Shown here: positions 1 to 7,399 of the stretch, piece by piece
Layout: each line of letters opens with the position of its first letter
How positions within the stretch are numbered: position 1 is the stretch's first letter
NCBI RefSeq assembly: GCF_024436055.1
Contig: NZ_JANFNH010000063.1
Coordinates: 1-33,508, forward strand
Source of the DNA: Streptantibioticus rubrisoli
Lineage (GTDB): Bacteria; Actinomycetota; Actinomycetes; Streptomycetales; Streptomycetaceae
Direction: 5' to 3'
Length of the DNA: 33,508 bases
Program-made: the position numbers and the translations under genes
Notes under the pieces: model-generated
Databases searched by the model: none
The model's input: the letters and a program-made list of their open reading frames with translations, nothing else
Told to the model about the DNA's origin: nothing

Positions 1-103
1 GCTCGTCGTCGTTGAACAGCCGCTCCACCATGCTCGGCGTCCGCTCCAACGCGGCCTCGAACCGGGAGATTTCGGCGACGTCGATACCGACCCCGATGAT
101 CAC
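1..103 (-). CDS. acpS: Holo-[acyl-carrier-protein] synthase, 5' end only
   Basis: Read on the minus strand, the window opens with the N-terminus of a protein containing IIGVGIDVAEISRFEAAL, the hallmark first strand and helix of AcpS with the Mg-binding Asp of GxGIDxxxxxR. AcpS transfers 4'-phosphopantetheine from CoA to acyl carrier protein in the cytosol. Only about 34 codons are present; the rest lies left of the window. The start is a GTG (complement of 101-103), 7 nt downstream of the glmS stop codon, so the two genes are almost certainly co-transcribed. I am sure of the family; intactness cannot be judged. Confidence 0.87.
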   Translation of the reverse strand, partial: MIIGVGIDVAEISRFEAALERTPSMVERLFNDDE

Positions 104-110
104 TGTCCGA

Positions 111-1958
111 TCACTCCACCGTGACCGACTTCGCCAAGTTCCTTGGCTGGTCGACCTCGTTGCCACGGGCGGTCGCCAACTCGCAGGCGAAGACCTGCAA
201 CGGGACGGTGGCGACCAGCGGTTGGAGGAGCGTCGGGGTCTGCGGGATGCGGATCAGGTGGTCCGCGTACGGGACGACCGTCTCGTCGCCCTCCTCCGCG
301 ATGACGATGGTCCGCGCGCCACGGGCCCGGATCTCCTGGATGTTGGAGACGATCTTGTCGTGCAGCACCGACCGCCCGCGCGGCGAGGGCACGATCACGA
401 CGACCGGCAGGTCCTCCTCGATCAGCGCGATCGGGCCGTGCTTCAACTCGCCCGCCGCGAAGCCCTCCGCGTGCATGTAGGCGAGTTCCTTGAGCTTCAG
501 CGCGCCTTCGAGTGCGACCGGGTAGCCGACGTGGCGGCCAAGGAACAGAACCGTGTTCTTGTCCTTGAGGGAGCGCGCCAGTTCCCGTACCGGCTCCATG
601 GTCTCCAGGACCTGGTCAACCTGCTTGGCGATGTCGGACAGTTCGCGGATGACGGTCAGGATCTCGTCGCCCCACTTGGTGCCGCGCACCTGGCCCAGGT
701 AGAGGGCGACCAGGTAGCAGGCCACGAGTTGGGTCAGGAACGCCTTAGTGGAGGCGACGGCCACTTCCGGGCCCGCGTGCGTGTAGAGGACGGCGTCCGA
801 CTCCCGGGGAATCGTCGAGCCGTTGGTGTTGCAGATGGCCAGGACCTTCGAGCCCTGTTCGCGGGCGTGCCGAAGGGCCATGAGGGTGTCCATCGTCTCG
901 CCGGACTGGCTGATGGCGACGACCAGGGTGCGTGGGTCGAGGATGGGGTCGCGGTAGCGGAACTCGCTGGCGAGTTCCGTCTCGCAGGGGATGCGGGTCC
1001 AGTGCTCGATCGCGTACTTGGCGATCATCCCGGCGTGGAACGCCGTCCCGCACGCCACGATCACGATCTTGTCGATCTCGCGCAGGGTGTGGGCGTCGAT
1101 GCGGACTTCGTCGAGGGTGAGGCGGCCGCTGGCGTCGATGCGGCCGAGCAGGGTGTCGGCGACCGCCTTGGGCTGCTCGGCGATCTCCTTGAGCATGAAG
1201 TAGTCGTAGCCAGCTTTCTCGGCGGCCGAGGCGTCCCAGTCCACGTGGTACTCGCGGTAGGTGCCGGGGTTGCCGTCGAAGTCGGTGACGGTGACGCCGT
1301 CCCGGCGCAGCTCGACCACCTGGTCCTGGCCGAGTTCCATGGCGTCCCGGGTGTACGCGATGAACGCGGCCACATCGGAGGCGAGGAAGTTCTCGCCGTC
1401 GCCGAGGCCCACCACCAGCGGGGAGTTGCGGCGCGCCGCGACCACCACGTCGGGCGCGTCCGCGCTCACCGACACCAGGGTGAACGCGCCCTCCAGGCGG
1501 CGGCAGACCTGGCGCATCGCCTCGGCGAGGTCACCGGCCGAGGAGTACGCCTCGGCGAGCAGGTGGGAGACCACCTCGGTGTCGGTCTCGGAGAGCAGCT
1601 CATGGCCGCGCTCGATGAGTTCGGCGCGCAGCTCGGCGAAGTTCTCGATGATGCCGTTGTGTACGACGGCGACCCGTCCGGCGTTGTCCAGGTGCGGGTG
1701 GGCGTTGGCGTCGTTGGGGGCGCCGTGGGTGGCCCAGCGGGTGTGGCCGATTCCGGTGGTGCCCGCGGGCAGCGGCCGGTCGGCCAGCTCCTTCTCCAGG
1801 TTGGCCAGCTTGCCCGCCTTCTTGGCGGCGGCCAGCCCGCCGTCGGCCAGCACCGCCACCCCGGCCGAGTCATAGCCGCGGTACTCCAGCCGCTTGAGCC
1901 CGGTGATGACAACGTCGAGGGCGTTCTGGGCGCCCACGTATCCCACGATTCCGCACAT
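111..1958 (-). CDS. glmS: Glutamine--fructose-6-phosphate aminotransferase (isomerizing)
   Basis: GlmS makes glucosamine-6-phosphate from fructose-6-phosphate and glutamine, the entry step of UDP-GlcNAc and peptidoglycan synthesis. The protein is 615 aa, the normal length. It starts MCGIVGYVGAQ, and Cys2 is the N-terminal nucleophile of the glutaminase domain (about 1-230). Two SIS sugar-isomerase domains follow, with the SQSGETMDT phosphate-binding loop. The end has DQPRNLAKSVTVE, the typical GlmS tail holding the catalytic Lys. The reading frame stays open upstream, but only the ATG at 1956-1958 leaves Cys2 next to the initiator, so that start is secure. It appears leaderless (see 1966-1971). 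It is followed by acpS after 7 nt. No glmS ribozyme space exists upstream. Confidence 0.97.
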   Translation of the reverse strand: MCGIVGYVGAQNALDVVITGLKRLEYRGYDSAGVAVLADGGLAAAKKAGKLANLEKELADRPLPAGTTGIGHTRWATHGAPNDANAHPHLDNAGRVAVVHNGIIENFAELRAELIERGHELLSETDTEVVSHLLAEAYSSAGDLAEAMRQVCRRLEGAFTLVSVSADAPDVVVAARRNSPLVVGLGDGENFLASDVAAFIAYTRDAMELGQDQVVELRRDGVTVTDFDGNPGTYREYHVDWDASAAEKAGYDYFMLKEIAEQPKAVADTLLGRIDASGRLTLDEVRIDAHTLREIDKIVIVACGTAFHAGMIAKYAIEHWTRIPCETELASEFRYRDPILDPRTLVVAISQSGETMDTLMALRHAREQGSKVLAICNTNGSTIPRESDAVLYTHAGPEVAVASTKAFLTQLVACYLVALYLGQVRGTKWGDEILTVIRELSDIAKQVDQVLETMEPVRELARSLKDKNTVLFLGRHVGYPVALEGALKLKELAYMHAEGFAAGELKHGPIALIEEDLPVVVIVPSPRGRSVLHDKIVSNIQEIRARGARTIVIAEEGDETVVPYADHLIRIPQTPTLLQPLVATVPLQVFACELATARGNEVDQPRNLAKSVTVE

Positions 1959-1965
1959 GGGGGTC

Positions 1966-1971
1966 AGCTTA
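1966..1971 (-). promoter_or_regulatory. Probable glmS -10 element, leaderless
   Basis: On the minus strand TAAGCT is followed by GACCCCC and then the glmS ATG. Seven bases between a -10 hexamer and the start codon put the transcription start at or within a base of the A of ATG, so the mRNA should be leaderless. No good -35 hexamer is visible at 17-18 bp. Confidence 0.5.
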
Positions 1972-2133
1972 GGGGGGCCGGGTGAGCGGGTGGACTGCGG
2001 CGTCGGCCACCCGAGTGGACCACGCCGGAGAGTACGGCGAGGGTCCCGGAGAGTGAAGTGCGATTGTCGTACGACTGATGCCGTCCTACTCCGGTGGCGG
2101 CGGGTCCGCCGCGGTTGACGAAAGGCCGGTGCG

Positions 2134-3087
2134 ATGGCTGGTGTGGTGAGGTTGCGAGCCTGGGCGGGGCTGCTGACGGTGGTCACGGTGCTGCCGCTGC
2201 TGCTGGGCGGCGGAACCGCCGTGGCGGGTGGTGGATCGACGGACCCACGGGTGCCTCTGTACCGGCTGGTGCCGGGCGTACCGCTGCCCCGCGGCGCCGG
2301 GGCGACGCCGGACGAGACGTACGCGCAGCGGATCACCTACGGCCGCACCCCGGCCCGGCACCGCGTGCCCGCGCTGACCGCCGCGCAGATGCGGGCGGTC
2401 CGGCTCACCGAGTACGTACCGCGCGACGACGCGGCCGTGGTGCGGGCCAAGGGTGCGCGACACTACTGCTCGCCGCACGCCGGTCCGTACCAGCGACGGG
2501 TCACCCGCTTCCTGCGGCTGCTGGGCCGCAAGCGGCAGACCCGGGCCACCTGCCGGGCGATCCGCGCCTACCAGCGGGCACACGGCATCCGCCCGGCGAT
2601 CGGCTTCGCCGGTCCGGTCACCTGGGGGATGATGCGCGACTCGGTGCGCACCCGGGCGATGGACCGGAAGGCGCTGATCAAGTCGAGCGAGCGCTGGGCC
2701 TGCCCGGTCGGTCCATGGCGGATCGCCTGTGTGGACCAGAACAACCAGGAGCTGTGGATCCAGAACGGCGACGAGATCGTGTTCGGCCCGGTCCCGGTGC
2801 GTACCGGACTGCCCGGCTACCGCACCCGTAACGGCATGCACACCATTTACTGGCGGCACCTCGACCACGTGTCGACGATCTACCACACCCCGATGCCGTT
2901 CGCCCAGTTCTTCGCCGGTGGCCAGGCGCTGCACGGAATCATCGGCGAACCGTACGGTCCGGGCGGCAGTTACGGCTGTGTCAACCTGCGGATGCGGGAC
3001 GCGCAGGACGCGTGGAACATCCTTCAGCTGAACGACCGGGTCTATGTGTGGGGGGTCAGGCAAATGAACAATGACGACGACGACTAA
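2134..3087 (+). CDS. Exported L,D-transpeptidase with peptidoglycan-binding domain
   Basis: A 317-aa exported enzyme expected to form 3-3 cross-links in peptidoglycan. Residues 1-32 are a signal peptide (Arg at 6 and 8, a Leu/Val core, then AVAGG). Residues 115-170 resemble a peptidoglycan-binding helical domain (AIRAYQRAHGIRP, then a G.VTWG.M motif). The YkuD domain covers about 190-308, with His267 (LHGIIGEP) and the motif S279-Y-G-C282-V-N. The canonical motif is SHGC, so the His before Gly is Tyr here, while the nucleophile Cys and an upstream His are kept. The tail is acidic (MNNDDDD). The ATG has GAAAGG upstream. It lies divergently from glmS and 166 bp before alr, so a cell-wall role fits the context. 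Confident in family, less so in exact substrate. Confidence 0.88.
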   Translation: MAGVVRLRAWAGLLTVVTVLPLLLGGGTAVAGGGSTDPRVPLYRLVPGVPLPRGAGATPDETYAQRITYGRTPARHRVPALTAAQMRAVRLTEYVPRDDAAVVRAKGARHYCSPHAGPYQRRVTRFLRLLGRKRQTRATCRAIRAYQRAHGIRPAIGFAGPVTWGMMRDSVRTRAMDRKALIKSSERWACPVGPWRIACVDQNNQELWIQNGDEIVFGPVPVRTGLPGYRTRNGMHTIYWRHLDHVSTIYHTPMPFAQFFAGGQALHGIIGEPYGPGGSYGCVNLRMRDAQDAWNILQLNDRVYVWGVRQMNNDDDD

Positions 3088-3129
3088 GCAGGTCGGGCGA
3101 GGTCCGCTGCGGTTCGGCAGCGGCCTGAG

Positions 3130-3192
3130 GGGGCGCGGGGAACCGCGCGGCCAGCCACCGTGGAGCCGCAGACGAGGCGGCGAGCGGTTCCC
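3130..3192. repeat. Streptomyces-type dispersed GGGGCGCGGGGAAC hairpin element
   Basis: The segment begins GGGGGCGCGGGGAACCGCGC, continues with GGCCAGCCACC and GCCGCAGACGA and ends GCGGTTCCC. The outer arms GGGAACCGC (3138-3146) and GCGGTTCCC (3184-3192) are a perfect 9-bp inverted repeat separated by 37 nt. From memory, very similar GC-rich palindromic units recur in intergenic DNA of many Streptomyces genomes. It sits between the transpeptidase and alr and may act as an mRNA 3' stem or simple REP-like element. Confidence 0.55.
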
Positions 3193-3253
3193 GGTGCCGT
3201 GTGAGGCGAATGCCATAGGCACGAGCGGCGTCCCGCCTGAGACACTGACGGGG

Positions 3254-4465
3254 ATGAACGCTGCACTTGATGAGGACGAGCGCCCGGCGCCCGACACAGC
3301 CCTGCGGGTGTGGGCCGAGATCGACCTCGCCGCGTTGCGGGCCAACGTGGCGGCGCTGCGCGCCCGCATCGGCGGGGCCGCGCTGATGGCCGTGGTGAAG
3401 GCCGACGGCTACGGGCACGGCGCGCTCGCCTGCGCCCGGGCCGCCCGCGCCGCCGGTGCGGCCTGGATCGGCACCGCCACCCCGCAGGAGGCGCTGCAGC
3501 TGCGCGCCGCCGGGGTGGACGGGCGGATGCTGTGCTGGCTGTGGACCCCGGGCGGGCCATGGCGGGAGGCGATCGAGGCGGACATCGACGTGTCGGTGAG
3601 CGGCATGTGGGCGCTGCGCGAGGCGACCGCCGCCGCCCGCGCCGCCGGACGGCCGGCCCGTATCCAGTTGAAGTCGGACACCGGGTTGGGCCGCAACGGC
3701 TGCCAGCCCGCGGACTGGCCGGAGTTGGTGGCCGCCGCCCGCGCCGCGGAGGTCGCCGGGCTGGCCAAGGTCACCGGTGTCTGGTCGCACTTCGCGTGCG
3801 CCGACGAGCTGGGGCATCCGTCGATCGCCGCCCAACTCGCCGCGTTCCACGAGGCGTTGGACGCCGCGCGGGCGGCGGGCCTTGAGCCCGAGGTACGGCA
3901 CATCGCCAACTCGCCCGCCACGCTGACCCTTCCGGAGGCCCACTTCGACCTGGTGCGTGCCGGTATCGCCGTCTACGGCGTATCGCCGGTGCCGCAGATC
4001 GGCGCGGCGGCGGACTTCGGGCTGCGTCCGGTGATGACGCTGCGGGCCCGGCTGGCCCAGGTCAAGCGGGTGCCGGGCGGCCATGGCGTCTCCTACGGCC
4101 ACCTGTACACCACGCCGGGCGAGACCACCTTGGCGCTGGTTCCGGCCGGTTACGCGGACGGCATTCCACGGCACGCCTCGAACACCGGGCCGGTGCTGGT
4201 CGCGGGCAAGTGGCGGACGGTGGCCGGACGGGTCGCGATGGACCAGTTCGTGGTGGACCTCGGCGGCGACAGCGCCCGGGTGGGCGACCCGGCGGTGCTG
4301 TTCGGGCCCGGCGACCAGGGCGAGCCGACGGCCGAGGACTGGGCGCGGGCCTGCGGCACCATCGCGTACGAGATCGTCACCAGGATCGGCGCCCGGGTGC
4401 CGCGGGTCCATCTGCACGCGGACGACGACGGAATTGGGAGCCAGACCGTCACGGGGGGTATCTGA
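3254..4465 (+). CDS. alr: Alanine racemase
   Basis: PLP enzyme interconverting L- and D-alanine, supplying D-Ala for peptidoglycan. The protein is 403 aa. The PLP lysine is K49 in VVKADGYGHGA; the TIM-barrel domain follows, and the C-terminal beta domain carries the catalytic Tyr region GVSYGHLYTT and the motif AGYADGIPR. The frame is open upstream to 3071, but homology begins only at VWAEIDLAAL (residue 19), and ATG 3254 follows ACTGACGGGG, so I use it. The next gene starts 6 nt after the stop, which indicates an operon. In M. tuberculosis alr likewise precedes tsaE, which supports the assignment. Confidence 0.95.
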   Translation: MNAALDEDERPAPDTALRVWAEIDLAALRANVAALRARIGGAALMAVVKADGYGHGALACARAARAAGAAWIGTATPQEALQLRAAGVDGRMLCWLWTPGGPWREAIEADIDVSVSGMWALREATAAARAAGRPARIQLKSDTGLGRNGCQPADWPELVAAARAAEVAGLAKVTGVWSHFACADELGHPSIAAQLAAFHEALDAARAAGLEPEVRHIANSPATLTLPEAHFDLVRAGIAVYGVSPVPQIGAAADFGLRPVMTLRARLAQVKRVPGGHGVSYGHLYTTPGETTLALVPAGYADGIPRHASNTGPVLVAGKWRTVAGRVAMDQFVVDLGGDSARVGDPAVLFGPGDQGEPTAEDWARACGTIAYEIVTRIGARVPRVHLHADDDGIGSQTVTGGI

Positions 4466-4471
4466 TCCACG

Positions 4472-5683
4472 ATGACAGACACCAGCGGCAGTGGTGGTGC
4501 GCTGAAGTCCGCGGGCAGGTCCGCGGGGCTGGTCGGCGCGGCGATCGGTGTGCTCGCGGCGGGCGCCGCCGCGGGCGTCGCGATAGAGCGGATGACCGTT
4601 GGCCGGGCCATACGCAGTAAGGCCCGGCTCGCGCTGGACGCGACCGGCCCGTTCGGCACGCTGCGCGGCACGCCGGGCGTGGCGTACGCCGAGGACGGCA
4701 CCGCGCTGCGCTACGAGGTCGAGGAGTTCGAGCCGGACGGCCGGGGGCGGCCGGGCCTCTTCCGGCGCAACGGGACCGCTCCGCTGACCATCGTCTTCAG
4801 CCACGGCTACTGCCTGAACCAGGACTCCTGGCACTTCCAGCGGCTGGCGCTGCGCGGCCAGGTGCGGGCGGTCTACTGGGACCAGCGCAGCCACGGCCGC
4901 TCGGGGCGCGGGCACGCCCAGATCGACGGCCAGTCGGCCACCATCGACCAGCTCGGCCGTGACCTCAAGGCGATCATCGACGCCGCGGCGCCGGAGGGGC
5001 CGCTGGTGCTGGCCGGGCACTCGATGGGCGGTATGACGGTGATGGCGTTCGCCGCGCAGTTCCCCGAGCTGGTGCGGGAGCGGGTGGCGGGCGTGTTCCT
5101 GGTCGGCACCTCCTCGGGCAAGCTGTCGGCGGTGGCGCTCGGGCTGCCCGCGGTGGGTGCACGGGCGTTCCGCGCGCTGGCGCCGGGCGTGCTGCGGGCG
5201 CTGGGCAGCCAGGCGGCCCTGGTCGAGCGGGGCAGGCGGGCCACCGCCGACCTGTTCGCCGGGATCGTCAAGCGCTACTCGTTCGGCTCCGAGGTCGACC
5301 CCGGGGTCGCCCGGCTCGCCGAGCGGATGATCGAGTCGACGCCGATCGACGTGGTCGCGGAGTTCTATCCGGCGTTCACCGAGCACGACAAGGCGGAGTC
5401 GCTGGCCTTCCTCGACGGGCGTCCGGCGCTGGTGATGGCGGGCGACAAGGACCTGTTGACGCCCAGCGACCACAGCGCGGCGATCGCCGAACGGCTGCCG
5501 AACGCCGAACTCGTCATCGTCCCGGCCGCGGGCCACCTGGTGATGCTGGAGCATCCGGACGTGGTCAACGCCCATCTCGCCGCCCTGCTGGCGCGTGCCG
5601 CGGACGCGGTGCGGGCGCCGCTGCCGGACGCGGTGCGCGAGCTGGCGCTGAGCCACGAGGTCTCACAGGCAGCGCGGGCGTAG
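4472..5683 (+). CDS. Alpha/beta hydrolase, membrane-anchored or exported
   Basis: 403-aa alpha/beta-hydrolase fold protein. A hydrophobic, Ala/Gly-rich segment at about 19-38 could be a signal anchor. The oxyanion strand is VFSHGYC (about 108-114), the nucleophile elbow is GHSMGG with Ser184, the acid is probably Asp327 in AGDKDLL, and the base is His355 in PAAGHLVMLEHP. The triad is therefore complete. The substrate is unknown; esterase, lipase and peptidase activities are all possible. It starts 6 nt after alr with GGGGGG just inside the alr end as ribosome-binding site, and tsaE follows 40 nt later. An orthologue in this position between alr and tsaE is usual in Streptomyces. Confidence 0.88.
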   Translation: MTDTSGSGGALKSAGRSAGLVGAAIGVLAAGAAAGVAIERMTVGRAIRSKARLALDATGPFGTLRGTPGVAYAEDGTALRYEVEEFEPDGRGRPGLFRRNGTAPLTIVFSHGYCLNQDSWHFQRLALRGQVRAVYWDQRSHGRSGRGHAQIDGQSATIDQLGRDLKAIIDAAAPEGPLVLAGHSMGGMTVMAFAAQFPELVRERVAGVFLVGTSSGKLSAVALGLPAVGARAFRALAPGVLRALGSQAALVERGRRATADLFAGIVKRYSFGSEVDPGVARLAERMIESTPIDVVAEFYPAFTEHDKAESLAFLDGRPALVMAGDKDLLTPSDHSAAIAERLPNAELVIVPAAGHLVMLEHPDVVNAHLAALLARAADAVRAPLPDAVRELALSHEVSQAARA

Positions 5684-5709
5684 CGCCGCGGGGACCCGCC
5701 GGTGTTGCG

Positions 5710-5715
5710 TAGCAT
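5710..5715 (+). promoter_or_regulatory. Candidate -10 for leaderless tsaE
   Basis: TAGCAT followed by 8 nt and then the tsaE ATG. The geometry fits a start site at or next to the A of ATG. A -35 match is not evident, and read-through from alr is equally possible. Confidence 0.4.
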
Positions 5716-5723
5716 CGACAACC

Positions 5724-6227
5724 ATGGGTACGACGCAGGACTTGGACGTACGGACGCGGATCACCGTCGAGACCGCCGACCGCATGCGGGAGCTGGGCCA
5801 TCGGCTGGCCGCGCTGCTGCGGCCGGGTGATCTGGTGCTGCTCAGCGGTGAGCTGGGCGCCGGGAAGACCACGCTGACCCGTGGCCTGGGCGAGGGCCTG
5901 GGGGTGCGCGGTGCGGTGACCTCGCCGACGTTCGTGATCGCCCGGGTGCACCCGTCGTTGACCGGTGGTCCGGCGCTGGTCCACGTGGACGCGTACCGGC
6001 TGGGCGGTGGGCTGGACGAGATGGAGGACCTCGACCTCGATGTCTCGCTGACCGAGTCGGTGGTGGTGGTGGAGTGGGGCGAGGGCAAGGTCGAGGACCT
6101 GTCCGAGGACCGGCTGCACGTCGCCATCCACCGCGGCACCGGGGACGAGGCGCACGATGTGCGGGAGGTCGTGATCACCGGGGTCGGGGAGCGCTGGGCG
6201 GACGCCGCGCTGGACGAGCTCGGGTAA
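5724..6227 (+). CDS. tsaE: tRNA t6A biosynthesis ATPase TsaE
   Basis: 167-aa P-loop ATPase of the bacterial t6A machinery, which with TsaB and TsaD puts threonylcarbamoyl on A37 of ANN-decoding tRNAs in the cytosol. The Walker A motif is SGELGAGKTTLTRGL with Lys48. The SPTF motif of switch I is in TSPTFVIARVH (about 69-73), and the HVDAYRL and VVVEWGEG motifs are typical of the family. The C-terminus is short and ends at DELG. It follows the hydrolase by 40 nt, and tsaB and tsaD lie about 1.2-2.3 kb downstream, as in other actinobacteria. Confidence 0.95.
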   Translation: MGTTQDLDVRTRITVETADRMRELGHRLAALLRPGDLVLLSGELGAGKTTLTRGLGEGLGVRGAVTSPTFVIARVHPSLTGGPALVHVDAYRLGGGLDEMEDLDLDVSLTESVVVVEWGEGKVEDLSEDRLHVAIHRGTGDEAHDVREVVITGVGERWADAALDELG

Positions 6228-6403
6228 GTGGGCCCTTCTTTCCCGCTCTTCGCGTCTTCCGCTGCCGCCTGTACCGCTGTCCGCGACTATCCTGTCCGCC
6301 CGCACTGCTGTCCGTTTGTGTGATCTTCTGCGACAGTATTCCGACAGGGCGTCGGGAAGATGTTGCGCCGGGCCCGCCGTGCATGGTGTGCTTGAGGTCA
6401 GAG

Positions 6404-6422
6404 GTTGGTTAGGCCTGCCTAA
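6404..6422 (+). promoter_or_regulatory. Iron-box-like operator (DmdR/DtxR type)
   Basis: GTTGGTTAGGCCTGCCTAA matches the 19-bp Streptomyces iron box TTAGGTTAGGCTCACCTAA at 14 positions by eye. Its core, TTAGGC-CT-GCCTAA (6409-6422), is a perfect palindrome. It overlaps a possible -10 (TAAGTT, 6420-6425) and lies 20 bp before the ATG of the 59-codon gene. DtxR-family repressors bind such sites with Fe(II). Confidence 0.55.
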
Positions 6423-6442
6423 GTTCTGGCCCGGGAGGCGAC

Positions 6443-6622
6443 ATGTCGGCCGACGGCCGTGCCGAGGTTTCCCGGGAATCGCGCGATTCCCGGGATGAGA
6501 CACCGATGCCGCCGATGAGCGAGCTGCTGGCCGCTGGCGCGGCGGCGCAGGCGGTCTGCACTCCGCCCCGGGCGCCGGAGGACGACCCGGACGACACCAA
6601 GCGGGAGCCTGACGCCGCGTAG
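6443..6622 (+). CDS. Small 59-aa protein of unknown function, iron-box upstream
   Basis: A short ORF starting MSADGRAEVSRES and ending DDTKREPDAA. GGGAGG (6433-6438) lies 4 nt before the ATG, a good ribosome-binding site. The middle has PPMSELLAAGAAAQAVCTPP, a short amphipathic stretch with one Cys; both ends are charged and probably disordered. There is no signal peptide, membrane span or recognised domain. It is transcribed toward the convergent gene at 6696-7262. The palindrome at 6404-6422 suggests iron-dependent control. I do not recognise a function; it could be a small regulator or partner protein. Real gene status rests on the ribosome-binding site, operator and continuous G/C-ending codons. 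Confidence 0.55.
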   Translation: MSADGRAEVSRESRDSRDETPMPPMSELLAAGAAAQAVCTPPRAPEDDPDDTKREPDAA

Positions 6623-6695
6623 GCCCCCGGCGGCGGTTGGTTCCGGGGCGCGAGCCCGCGAACGACTTGTCGCTCGTCCGGGTGGTCCCGCACGA

Positions 6696-7262
6696 TCACG
6701 GAACGACGATCACCTTCGCGCCGATGAGGGCGAACTGCCACATCGCGGTGCCGTCGGCGGGCTGCTCGCGCACCCCACCGGTCTTCCTGGCGGTCTGCGG
6801 GGTCTGCGCGGAGCCGTTCACGGCGGCGGAGAAGCCGATCGTCGTGCCGTGCACCACGGCGAACCGCACCACATGCTCCACCGGCACCCCGTCCGTCCCG
6901 GTGACCCGCTCGGAGCGGGAGGTCACCGTGTACGTGCCCGGGGTCGGGGAGACCGAGCCGGGGGTGACGGTGAAGCCGCGCTCGACCTGGTCCTCGGCGG
7001 ACACCAGCCACACCCGGCGCTGCGCCAGCGAGTAGACGACGCGCTTGCCGTGCCCGGAGTCGGCGGGCAGTGCGACCGGCTGGGGGGAGGGCGGCATGGA
7101 CGCGACGGTGCTCGGCTGGGCCGACGTGGCGGGGCTGGGCGCGGTGTGCGACTTGCCGGTGTGGTCGGGGGCGGCGGACGCCTGCCAGGCCAGCACGCCG
7201 ATGGCCGCTAGCGCGGCGGCGGTGAGGCCGGTGACGATCGTGCCGGAGGCAATCCTTGCCAT
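6696..7262 (-). CDS. Exported YkuD-like protein lacking the catalytic cysteine
   Basis: 188-aa secreted or membrane-anchored protein. Residues 8-31 form a signal peptide or anchor (IVTGLTAAALAAIGVLAWQA then SAAP), followed by a Pro/Ser/Thr-rich linker to about 68 and a C-terminal domain. That domain looks like an L,D-transpeptidase fold: strand-rich start (KRVVYSLAQRRVWLV), TPGTYTV, the VVHG motif with His138, then K160-T-G-G163-V-R165, and ADGTAMWQF..IGAKVIVV, the usual end of a YkuD domain. Where active enzymes have SHGCVR, this protein has KTGGVR, so Cys is Gly163 and it should not be a transpeptidase. A binding or regulatory role in the cell wall is an inference. The gene is convergent with the small ORF before it and divergent from tsaB. 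Confidence 0.78.
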   Translation of the reverse strand: MARIASGTIVTGLTAAALAAIGVLAWQASAAPDHTGKSHTAPSPATSAQPSTVASMPPSPQPVALPADSGHGKRVVYSLAQRRVWLVSAEDQVERGFTVTPGSVSPTPGTYTVTSRSERVTGTDGVPVEHVVRFAVVHGTTIGFSAAVNGSAQTPQTARKTGGVREQPADGTAMWQFALIGAKVIVVP

Positions 7263-7386
7263 GGGGAGACGTTAGCACCGGGTCACTACGCGTTCGGCGG
7301 TTGGGCTTCTCTCCCACCGGCCCACCTCGTTGCCCCGGCCTCTGCTTGCCGTTCGGTCGAACGCCAGCGCGAGCGCACCGGCGCCG

Positions 7387-7392
7387 TAGGCT
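7387..7392 (+). promoter_or_regulatory. Candidate -10 for leaderless tsaB
   Basis: TAGGCT is followed by GTCTACC and then the GTG start of tsaB, so the spacing predicts transcription starting at the start codon. The same hexamer is the -10 of groES in this window. No clear -35 is visible. Confidence 0.5.
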
Positions 7393-7399
7393 GTCTACC

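Noticed and set aside
12-1985. Long plus-strand ORF of 657 codons opposite glmS
   Set aside because: It is the antisense frame of a perfectly normal GlmS; its protein is Asp/Arg/Gly/Leu-rich with no domain, as expected for a mirror frame in 72% GC DNA.
1959-2133. glmS ribozyme or riboswitch in the glmS leader
   Set aside because: The -10 lies 7 nt before the ATG, leaving no leader; the ribozyme is a Firmicutes feature.
3056-5656. 866-codon minus-strand ORF
   Set aside because: It covers alr and the hydrolase on the opposite strand; no ribosome-binding site or recognisable domain, and codon bias belongs to the plus-strand genes.
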